Shown piece by piece: positions 9,713 through 16,462 of a stretch of DNA of 64,000 nt. Within the stretch, counting starts at the first letter, position 1. Every line of letters starts with the position of its first letter. Source of the stretch: Xiheibacterium sp038325765 (lineage in GTDB: Bacteria; Myxococcota_A; Polyangia; Nannocystales; Nannocystaceae). A model generated the notes under the pieces. The model saw nothing but the letters and a program-made list of their open reading frames with translations. It ran no database searches and was not told the origin of the DNA. The stretch is from contig JBBQJI010000021.1 of the NCBI GenBank assembly GCA_038325765.1, forward strand, positions 1 to 64,000. The letters run 5' to 3'. The translations under genes were made by a program, and so were the position numbers.

Positions 9713-10132
9713 ATGCCAGAGCTCAAAGGAACCAAGACCCACGCGAACCTCAAGGCCGCCTTCGCCGGCGAATCGCAGGCCAACCGCCGCTACCTGTACT
9801 TCGCAAAGATCGCCGACGTCGAGGGCTACCCGGAGATCGCGGGCAACTTCCGCGAGACCGCCGAGGGCGAGACCGGCCACGCGCACGGCCACCTCGACTA
9901 CCTCAAGAAGGTCGGCGACCCCGCCACCGATCTACCGATCGGCGACACCGTCAGCAACCTGCGCGCCTCGGTCGCCGGCGAGACCCACGAGTACACGGAC
10001 ATGTACCCGGGCATGGCCAAGAGCGCCCGCGAAGAGGGCTTCACCGAGATCGCCGATTGGTTCGAGACCCTGGCCAAGGCCGAGAAGTCCCACGCCGGTC
10101 GCTTCCAGTCGCTGCTCGACGGCATCGGCTGA
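9713..10132 (+). CDS. rbr: Rubrerythrin, short form without rubredoxin domain
   Basis: A 139-residue ferritin-like diiron protein, predicted to reduce hydrogen peroxide to water. Visible motifs are AFAGESQANRRYLYFA in helix 1, AEGETGHAHGHLDYL (Glu and His ligands) in helix 2, SVAGETHEYTDMYPGMAK in helix 3 and KAEKSHAGRF in helix 4. The C-terminal rubredoxin-type FeS4 domain of classical rubrerythrins is absent, so an external electron donor is needed. The Fe-S oxidoreductase encoded next door is an obvious candidate. ATG 9713 gives the family-typical start MPELKGTKTHANL. A strong hairpin follows the stop, so transcription may partly terminate before the Fe-S gene. Confidence 0.9.
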   Translation: MPELKGTKTHANLKAAFAGESQANRRYLYFAKIADVEGYPEIAGNFRETAEGETGHAHGHLDYLKKVGDPATDLPIGDTVSNLRASVAGETHEYTDMYPGMAKSAREEGFTEIADWFETLAKAEKSHAGRFQSLLDGIG

Positions 10133-10164
10133 TCCGCCCTCGCGGCGCCCGACACCCCGCCGCC

Positions 10165-10200
10165 CGACACCCCGTCGCCCCCAGGGCGCGCGGGGTGTCG
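10165..10200 (+). terminator. Nested hairpin downstream of rubrerythrin
   Basis: A 10-bp outer stem (CGACACCCCG/CGGGGTGTCG) encloses a CGCCC/GGGCG inner stem. It starts 33 bp after the rubrerythrin stop. The first arm is duplicated just upstream (GCCCGACACCCCG, two copies), which would allow alternative pairing. Confidence 0.5.
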
Positions 10201-10284
10201 TCGTTGGTGGCATCACCGCTCGCCCGCGGCCGTGACACCGGCACACGCGCAGCACGCCGGTTGCCAGCGCGCAGGGCCGCGGCC

Positions 10285-11664
10285 ATGCTCGGCACGACGA
10301 TGGGTCAGGGCAACATCTCCTACCACCCGACGGCGGGTCTGACCTACGACCCCTCGGACGCGCACTATTGGCAGCCCGAGGCGCTCGCGGCCGAGATCAC
10401 GCGGGTGTTCGAGGTCTGCCACGGCTGCCGCATGTGCTTCAAGTACTGCGACAGCTTCCCGATCCTGTTCAAGGCGATCGACGACGACTGCGATGGCGAC
10501 GTCCGCAAGCTCGGCGCCCACAGCGTCGACGCGGTCATGGACGCGTGCTTCCAGTGCAAGCTGTGCGAGGTGCAGTGCCCGTACACGCCGCGGGACGGGC
10601 ACCCGTTCCAGCTCGACTTCCCCAAGCTGGTCCACCGTCACGCCGCGATCCGCAAGCAGACCACGCGGCCGACGCTGCAGTCGTTCGCGCTGCGTGATCC
10701 CGACCTCACCGCCACCGCAGCGCGGGCGAGCCTCGGGCTCGCCAACACCATGAACCGGGTCAAGCTCCACCGCTGGTTCATGGAGAAGGTGCTCGGCATC
10801 CACCGCGACAAGCTGCTGCCCGAGTTCGCGTCGCGCACGTTCGAGCACTGGGCCGAGGGCGAATCGCTGATAGACCGCCCCGAAGGCGGCGAGATCGTGC
10901 TGTTCCAGACCTGCTTCGTGCAGCACAACGAGCCGCAGATCGGCAAGGACACCGTCTTCGTGATGCAGCGAAACGGCGTCGACATCCGCTGCGAGCGCGG
11001 GCTGCAGTGCTGCGGCATGCCGGCGTGGGAGCGCGGCGATCTCGAGCTGGTCCGCGCCAAGGCCAAGCACAACCTCGATCGCCTCATGCCCCACGTCGAC
11101 GCCGGCGCGAAGGTCATGGCGATCAACCCCACCTGCTCGATGATGCTGCGCCGCGAGTGGCCCGAGCTCGTCGGCGGCGACGATCGTGTCCGCGCGCAGG
11201 AGCTCGCCGCCGCGGTCGTGGATCCGGGCGAGTTCCTGTGGTCGATCCGCAACGAGCCCCGCTTCGACACCGACTTCCGCAGCTCGCCGGAGGGGCCGGT
11301 CGCCTACCACGCGCCGTGTCACCTGCGCGCCCAGGGCGTCGGCTTCAAGTCGCGCGATCTGTTGCGCAAGCTGCCGGGTGTCCAGCCCAAGACGGTGATG
11401 GAGTGCTGCGGCCACGACGGCACCCACGCCATGCTCGTCGAGGGCTTCGAGTACTCGCAGCGCGTTGGCGCCAAGGCCTTCGAGGGCATGCGCGAGGCCG
11501 AGGCCGAGATCTGGGCGACCGACTGCCCGCTCGCGGCGCTGCAATTCGAGCAGCACGCCGGGCGCAAGCCGATGCATCCGATGTCGATCCTCGCCCAGGC
11601 TTACCGTGGTGAATCGTTCGGCGGCCCGGCGGCCGCGCCCCAACCCGAATCGGAGACGCCATGA
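10285..11664 (+). CDS. Heterodisulfide-reductase-like (Fe-S)-binding oxidoreductase
   Basis: 459 residues in the GlpC/HdrD-like family. The N terminus has two 4Fe-4S clusters: CHGCRMCFKYCDSFP and CFQCKLCEVQCPYTP. These are followed by two CCG domains: CERGLQCCGMPAWERGD with NPTCSMMLRREWPEL, and PCHLRAQGVGFKSRDLL with MECCGHDGTHAML. It probably relays electrons between a quinone or soluble donor and the neighbouring rubrerythrin. Its stop overlaps the start of the DUF3501 gene (ATGA), so the two are translationally coupled. The rubrerythrin/Fe-S/DUF3501 set recurs in other bacteria, which supports a joint role in peroxide or redox stress. ATG 10285 is used; ATG 10300 is possible. Confidence 0.85.
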   Translation: MLGTTMGQGNISYHPTAGLTYDPSDAHYWQPEALAAEITRVFEVCHGCRMCFKYCDSFPILFKAIDDDCDGDVRKLGAHSVDAVMDACFQCKLCEVQCPYTPRDGHPFQLDFPKLVHRHAAIRKQTTRPTLQSFALRDPDLTATAARASLGLANTMNRVKLHRWFMEKVLGIHRDKLLPEFASRTFEHWAEGESLIDRPEGGEIVLFQTCFVQHNEPQIGKDTVFVMQRNGVDIRCERGLQCCGMPAWERGDLELVRAKAKHNLDRLMPHVDAGAKVMAINPTCSMMLRREWPELVGGDDRVRAQELAAAVVDPGEFLWSIRNEPRFDTDFRSSPEGPVAYHAPCHLRAQGVGFKSRDLLRKLPGVQPKTVMECCGHDGTHAMLVEGFEYSQRVGAKAFEGMREAEAEIWATDCPLAALQFEQHAGRKPMHPMSILAQAYRGESFGGPAAAPQPESETP

Positions 11665-12227
11665 AGCCCGTGTTGCGCGACGAGCTGCTCGACTGGATGA
11701 CCTACGACGAGCGCCGCGACGCGCTGCGTCCGGCGATGCTCGCGATCAAAGCGGCCCGCCGCATCCAGATCGGCGAGTACATCACCTTGCTGTTCGAAAA
11801 CCGCGACACCGTGCGCTACCAGGTGCACGAGATGATGCGGACCGAGCGGATCGTGCGCGAGGTCGACATCGCCCACGAGCTCACCACCTACAACGAGTTG
11901 CTGGGCGGGCCCGGCGAGCTCGGCTGCACCTTGCTGGTCGGCATCGACGACGAGGCCGAGCGCGCCGACAAGCTGCGGCGCTGGATCGAGCTGCCACACC
12001 GTGTGTGGGCCAAGATCCCCGACGGCTCGATGGTGCGGCCACGGTTCGATCCCCGGCAGGTGGGCGACACGCGGCTGTCGTCGGTGCAGTATCTCAAGTT
12101 CGCCTTCGGTGAGCACGCGCCCACCGAGATCGGCGTCGATCTGGCCGACTTCGCCGTCCAGACCACGCTGAGCCCGGAGCAGCTCACCGCGCTCGGCGAC
12201 GACCTCGCGCTCGGTCGCGCGGGCTGA
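11661..12227 (+). CDS. DUF3501 family protein
   Basis: 188 residues, starting MKPVLRDELLDWMTYDERR, with the family features RRIQIGEYITLLFENRDTV, VRYQVHEMMRTERIV and the acidic C-terminal half. Soluble and of unknown biochemistry. The family is typically encoded with rubrerythrin and an HdrD-like Fe-S protein, exactly as here. It overlaps the Fe-S gene by 4 bp (ATGA). A role as a structural or electron-transfer partner in an antioxidant complex is inferred from this context only. Confidence 0.85.
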   Translation: MKPVLRDELLDWMTYDERRDALRPAMLAIKAARRIQIGEYITLLFENRDTVRYQVHEMMRTERIVREVDIAHELTTYNELLGGPGELGCTLLVGIDDEAERADKLRRWIELPHRVWAKIPDGSMVRPRFDPRQVGDTRLSSVQYLKFAFGEHAPTEIGVDLADFAVQTTLSPEQLTALGDDLALGRAG

Positions 12228-12274
12228 GTTCACCCGCGCGCGACGCCCTCACGCGCCTGGAAGATTCGCCCCCT

Positions 12275-14218
12275 GTGCTCGCTGCGCTCCGCGACCGTCT
12301 TCAGTTCGTCCTCGAGCGGTTTCTCGTCCGCGGGCCGCTGTACCGCCTGCTGTTCGTGATCGCGATCATCGTCGGCGTGTCGATCCTCGGCGGCATGTTG
12401 GTGGTCGGCACCGGCGAGTTCGACGGCCCCGGCGATGCCATCTGGTGGGCGTTCCTCCGCCTGTCCGATCCCGGCTACCTCGGCGACGATCAGGGGCTGT
12501 ATCTGCGCAGCGTATCGACCTTGCTCACCGTCGCGGGCTACGTGCTTTTTCTCGGCGCCCTGATCGCGATCATGACGCAGTGGCTCAACGCGGCGCTGCG
12601 TCGGCTCGAGAACGGCCTGACGCCGATCGCCAACCGCAACCACTTCGTGGTGATGGGCTGGACGACGCGCACGCCGACGATTGTGCAAGAGCTGCTGCTC
12701 TCGAGCGAGCGCGTGCGCCAGTTCCTGCGCGGCCGCGGATCCCGGGCGCTCGCCGTGGTGGTGATGGCCGAGGAAGTCGACGCCGAGCTGCAGCAGGAGC
12801 TCCGCGATCGCGTGGGCTCGGCCTACCGCTCGGCGGCGGTGATCCTGCGCTCGGGCTCGCCGCTGCGGGTCGAGCACCTGCGCAGGGTCGCGACCCTGCG
12901 CGCCGCCGCGGTGCTCCTGCCGGCGCCGGATCGGGCGTCGGCGGGCGCCGGCCCCGACACCCACACCATCAAGACCCTGCTGTCGCTCGCCGGCTTCGCC
13001 CAGGAGTACGACCCGACCCGCGCGCCGCTGGTGGTCGCCGAGCTGCTCGACGCGCGCAAGTCGATCACGGCCCGCCGCGCCTACCCTGGCCCCCTCGAGA
13101 TCATCGCCAGCAACCGCGTGGTCTCGAGCCTGCTGTGCCAGACCATCCGTCACCCCGGCCTGTCGCATGCGTTCGCCGGCATGCTCAGCTACGGCGACGG
13201 CAGCGAGGTGTACGCCCGGGAGTTCCCGCAGTTCGAGGGCATGCGCTTCGGCGATCTCGCGGACGCGTTCCCCGAGGCGATCCTCATCGGCATCGTGCGG
13301 CTCGAGGGCAACGTGGACCGCTCGATGCTCAACCCCAGCGACGACCTCGTCCTGCGCGCCGAAGATCGCCTGGTGCTCGTCGCCGAGGACGACGACGCCA
13401 CCGCGCCCCGCGACGACCACGAGCCGGCGCGCCCCGACCGTGGCGAGGGGGTGCCCACCGCGCCCGCGCTCAAGGAGCACCGGCGCATCCTGGTCCTTGG
13501 CTGGAACCATCGCATCCCCGACCTGCTGCAGGAGCTCGACGGCTACCAGATCGAGCGCTTCGAGGTCGTGATCGCCTCGATGGTGCCCATGCCCGTGCGC
13601 CAGCGCCACCTCGACAACCACGAGGTCGTGTGCACTCGCGTCGCCGTGAAGCACCTAGAGATCGACTACACCGTGCCAGGGCACTTGCGGCGCGTCGAGC
13701 CGGCGAGCTTCGACAACGTCGTCCTCGTCGCCAACGACTGGGTCGAATCCGAGGAGTCGGATGCCCGCACCCTGCTGGGTCACCTGCTGCTGCGCGAGAT
13801 CCTGCCCGACGACGGCACCGGCCCCGACGTCTTGGTCGAGTTGGTGGATCCGAGCAACTTGACCCTGTTCCGCCGCGGCGCCAGTGAGGTGGTCATTCCG
13901 CCCCTGATCCTGAGCCACATGATGGCCCAGGTCGCGCTGCGTCGGGAGCTGCGGGTGGTGTTCGACGATCTGTTCGGGCCCGAGGGCTCCGAGATCTTCT
14001 TCCGACCCGCCGCCGAGTACGGACTCGACGGGCGCGAGGTCGGGTTCGCCGAGATCCAGCACCAGGTCGCGCGACGCAACGAGACCGCCCTGGGTCTGCG
14101 CCTGTGCAGCCGTACGTTGGGCGGCGATGACGAGGTGCTGATCAATCCCCCACGGGATCGCCGCTGGCTGCTGCGCACCGGCGACGATCTGGTGGTGCTC
14201 GCGACCTACGCCTGCTGA
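12275..14218 (+). CDS. CASTOR/POLLUX-type ion channel with two RCK domains
   Basis: 647 residues. Two transmembrane helices (about 23-45 and 77-102) flank a pore-like loop (AIWWAFLRLSDPGYLGDD, about 55-72). It lacks the canonical potassium TVGYG filter, as in plant CASTOR and POLLUX channels. Two RCK/TrkA-N-like Rossmann domains follow: HFVVMGWTTRTPTIVQELLL from about 118 and RRILVLGWNHRIPDLLQEL from about 405, each with a C-terminal lobe. Likely a ligand- or calcium-gated cation channel in the inner membrane. GTG 12275 starts 47 bp after the DUF3501 stop, so the gene may be in the same transcript. Its end overlaps the convergent membrane-protein gene by 13 bp. Confidence 0.8.
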   Translation: MLAALRDRLQFVLERFLVRGPLYRLLFVIAIIVGVSILGGMLVVGTGEFDGPGDAIWWAFLRLSDPGYLGDDQGLYLRSVSTLLTVAGYVLFLGALIAIMTQWLNAALRRLENGLTPIANRNHFVVMGWTTRTPTIVQELLLSSERVRQFLRGRGSRALAVVVMAEEVDAELQQELRDRVGSAYRSAAVILRSGSPLRVEHLRRVATLRAAAVLLPAPDRASAGAGPDTHTIKTLLSLAGFAQEYDPTRAPLVVAELLDARKSITARRAYPGPLEIIASNRVVSSLLCQTIRHPGLSHAFAGMLSYGDGSEVYAREFPQFEGMRFGDLADAFPEAILIGIVRLEGNVDRSMLNPSDDLVLRAEDRLVLVAEDDDATAPRDDHEPARPDRGEGVPTAPALKEHRRILVLGWNHRIPDLLQELDGYQIERFEVVIASMVPMPVRQRHLDNHEVVCTRVAVKHLEIDYTVPGHLRRVEPASFDNVVLVANDWVESEESDARTLLGHLLLREILPDDGTGPDVLVELVDPSNLTLFRRGASEVVIPPLILSHMMAQVALRRELRVVFDDLFGPEGSEIFFRPAAEYGLDGREVGFAEIQHQVARRNETALGLRLCSRTLGGDDEVLINPPRDRRWLLRTGDDLVVLATYAC

Positions 14219-14868
14219 CCCAAGCGTGCGGTTCTGGGCCGCGAGGTCGCGATGACCAGCACGATGGCGGCGACGAGCATCACGTCGATGGCGATGCCAA
14301 AGCGCACGTCGGCGATACGCTGCAGCTTGCACCACGCGCCAGTGCCCGCGAGCATCATCGCACCCCAGCGCACGGTGTCGCGGAGGCCGATGCGGGGGCC
14401 ACCGGGAGCGCGCATGCCGGAGCGCGCGTAGCCCACCGCGCCGATGACGGCGAAGCCGAACAGCGCGACTGCTGCGACCGCTTCACCCTTGCGCCACACC
14501 ACGAAGGCGACGAGCAGCAGCTGGCCGTGCATGAGTCCGATGGGCGTGCGCACGAGCTCCGTCGCGGCCGCCCGCAGCGAGGGCAACGCCACCAGGGCGA
14601 CGGCGAGGCCGAACAGGAACGGCGAGCCGAAGCCCGCGAGCATCATGCATCCCTCGAGCAGGCTGCGACCGAACTCGCCGCGGAGCAGCGAGAGAAACGA
14701 GCGGCCATCGGGCGTGATCGGCAGCGCCGCGCTGGCTGCGATCAAGGCTCCGCATAGATGGATGGCCCAGCCCAGGGCGCCCGGGGGCGACGCCCCAACC
14801 GTCGACGAGGGGTGCGAATCCGTGGACTCCGGAGCATCGGCCGTCACTCCGCCATCATCGCACGACAT
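14206..14868 (-). CDS. Hypothetical multi-pass membrane protein
   Basis: 220 residues with about five hydrophobic segments (GWAIHLCGALIAASAALPIT, LLEGCMMLAGFGSPFLFGLA, LMHGQLLLVAFVVW, AVAAVALFGFAVIGAVGYA, IAIDVMLVAAIVLVIA). The cytoplasmic-looking N terminus is Ser/Thr/Asp-rich. No family is recognised. It is divergent from the lectin-like gene; the two start codons are about 30 bp apart and would share promoter DNA. The start ATG 14868 precedes the first helix by about 30 residues. Confidence 0.6.
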   Translation of the reverse strand: MSCDDGGVTADAPESTDSHPSSTVGASPPGALGWAIHLCGALIAASAALPITPDGRSFLSLLRGEFGRSLLEGCMMLAGFGSPFLFGLAVALVALPSLRAAATELVRTPIGLMHGQLLLVAFVVWRKGEAVAAVALFGFAVIGAVGYARSGMRAPGGPRIGLRDTVRWGAMMLAGTGAWCKLQRIADVRFGIAIDVMLVAAIVLVIATSRPRTARLGQQA

Positions 14869-14884
14869 CGCGGGGCACGGTTGC

Positions 14885-14890
14885 TACGCT
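14885..14890 (+). promoter_or_regulatory. Leaderless -10 element TACGCT
   Basis: TTGCTACGCT ends 8 nt before ATG 14899 and supports that start over the internal ATG 15013. Confidence 0.45.
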
Positions 14891-14898
14891 TGCCGGGC

Positions 14899-15918
14899 AT
14901 GGGCGAGCCGACGAACCAGACTGCGAACCAGACTGCGAACCAGACTGCGATCCAGACTGCGATCCAGACTGCGATCCAGACTGGGATCCAGACTGGGATG
15001 CGGCCTGCGACGATGCAGGGAGAGTTCGTCGCGGCGGTTCGAACGCGCGTCCTTCGGCGATCGTCCGCGGTCTGCGGCGCCATCATCGGTATCGCGTGCA
15101 CGGCGGCGTGCGCCGGCGGCAGCAGCGTCTCCGACGCCGACGATGAATCCGGCCCGAACCTCAGCGATGTCGGGACCGACGCGACCCTCACCGCATCCAC
15201 CTCGGATGCTGCGACCACCGTCGCTGCGACGGGTGACGGCGGCACCTCGTCGGCCGAGACGACGGCGACGGATCCCGACAGCGGCGACGCCGACACCGGT
15301 TCATGCGAGGAGGTGCTGTGGTACCTCGACGGCGACGGCGACGGCCGTGGCGATCCCACGATGACCGTCTCGGCGTGCGAGCCGCCCGACGGCTATGTGC
15401 CCTTCGGCGACGACTGCGACGACGCCGATCCGTTGGTGACCGTCGGCGATCCCGAGATCTGTGACGGCATCGACAACGACTGCGATGGCGCCACCGACGA
15501 GGCCGCACCCGGCAACGACGCGTGCAACGGCTGCACGCTGTTCGCCGCCGGTGGCCGCAGCTACGGCTTCTGTCCGGCCGGCGCGTCGTGGGCCGACGGC
15601 CGCATCGCGTGCGCGGCGTTCGGTGGCGATCTACTGCGAATCGACGACGACGCCGAACATGCCGCCGTCGTCGACCTGCCCGCGCCCCCCGGAGCGGTCC
15701 CCGGAGGATGGTTCATCGGCCTGTCCGATGTCGCCCTTCGCGGCACGTTCGTCTGGGTCGATGGCGGGGCGCTCGACTTCACCGCCTGGAATCCCGCCGA
15801 GCCCAACGACGCCGCGGGCGACGAAGACTGCGTCGAGATGGACCCCGCCGCGGGCGGCTGGAACGACGTGCCTTGCTCCAGCGCACGCCCGTTCATCTGC
15901 GAGTCCGGCGGCGCCTGA
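14899..15918 (+). CDS. C-type lectin-fold lipoprotein with MopE-type motif
   Basis: 339 residues from ATG 14899; 301 if the internal ATG 15013 is used. The first 37 residues are mostly a four-residue NQTA/IQTA repeat. A hydrophobic export signal ends near GIACTAACAGG. A Ser/Thr/Asp linker follows, then a MopE-like calcium motif (YLDGDGDGRGDP and CDGIDNDCDGATDE). The C terminus is a C-type lectin-like domain: WADGRIACAAFGGDLLRID, WFIGLSD, the ligand motif EPN in NPAEPNDAAGDEDCVEM, then GGWNDVPC and PFICE. EPN together with WND is typical of calcium-dependent mannose-type binding. Probably a surface carbohydrate-binding protein. Confidence 0.8.
   Translation: MGEPTNQTANQTANQTAIQTAIQTAIQTGIQTGMRPATMQGEFVAAVRTRVLRRSSAVCGAIIGIACTAACAGGSSVSDADDESGPNLSDVGTDATLTASTSDAATTVAATGDGGTSSAETTATDPDSGDADTGSCEEVLWYLDGDGDGRGDPTMTVSACEPPDGYVPFGDDCDDADPLVTVGDPEICDGIDNDCDGATDEAAPGNDACNGCTLFAAGGRSYGFCPAGASWADGRIACAAFGGDLLRIDDDAEHAAVVDLPAPPGAVPGGWFIGLSDVALRGTFVWVDGGALDFTAWNPAEPNDAAGDEDCVEMDPAAGGWNDVPCSSARPFICESGGA
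14911..14994 (+). repeat. Seven 12-bp tandem repeats
   Basis: Seven units of consensus GCGATCCAGACT or GCGAACCAGACT lie head to tail. The unit length is a multiple of three, so copy-number change would keep the lectin gene in frame while altering its N terminus. Confidence 0.9.
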
Positions 15919-15956
15919 ACCCGGGCCTCGGCGCAGGGGCAGTCGGTCCCGAGTCG

Positions 15957-15975
15957 TACGCAGAACTGCGTTTTT
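15957..15975 (+). terminator. Short hairpin plus T5 after the lectin gene
   Basis: ACGCAG and CTGCGT pair closely and are followed directly by TTTTT, 40 nt after the stop. This is the only classic intrinsic-terminator shape noticed in the window. Confidence 0.45.
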
Positions 15976-16462
15976 CGCGGGGAACAACCGTTTCCAAGAT
16001 TTCTGCGCTGGGCCCCGGAAACCCCGGCCGAGCCGGGGTCGAAGGGACACGTCAGCAGGCCATGATCTGCGCCCGGGGGGGTCGCGGTTCAACCGTCCGC
16101 CAAGGACGTGGGCTGCTGATTGGGTCGGGAGCCCGGCCGACCGGGGTTGAATGCGGATGGGGGGGGATCCCCGGTCGGCCAGACCCACGCGACCCCCACC
16201 GTATAGCAAACGGCAACCGCATGGGGTAGAGGTGCGCGGGCATGCGGCGGTGGGCCCAGTCGCGCCAACCTGTGCACCCGGGGCCGCGGCGGCGGGTAAA
16301 CGCAGTTCGGCGACGGTGCACCGCGCTCGTTCGGCGCGTCATCATGCGCAGCGATCTCGGTGCGCTCTCCCGAAGTGCGCATCCCGCCCACCGCTGTCCG
16401 GCACGTAAGGCACGTGTACGGGGTGCCACGGCGCATACAGCTTCGACAGCAATGGACCGTGG
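15976..16462. other. Non-coding interval containing a nested inverted-repeat structure
   Basis: No convincing gene on either strand; open frames here are Arg/Pro-rich. A hairpin at 16022-16038 (CCCCGG/CCGGGG) is followed by a nested structure at 16077-16197. Its outer 10-bp arms are GGGGGTCGCG (16077-16086) and CGCGACCCCC (16188-16197). Its inner 12-bp arms are GGCCGACCGGGG (16135-16146) and CCCCGGTCGGCC (16169-16180), with a 22-nt loop. It may be a structured 5' leader or small RNA for the downstream DUF5916 gene, or an operator. Confidence 0.5.

Noticed and set aside
12230..13654. Antisense frame opposite the channel gene
   Set aside because: Shadow of a GC-rich gene; the plus strand has pore and RCK motifs.
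14911..14994. Possible iteron-type origin of replication
   Set aside because: Only a 12-bp in-frame repeat at a gene start; no dnaA boxes, AT-rich region or rep gene.
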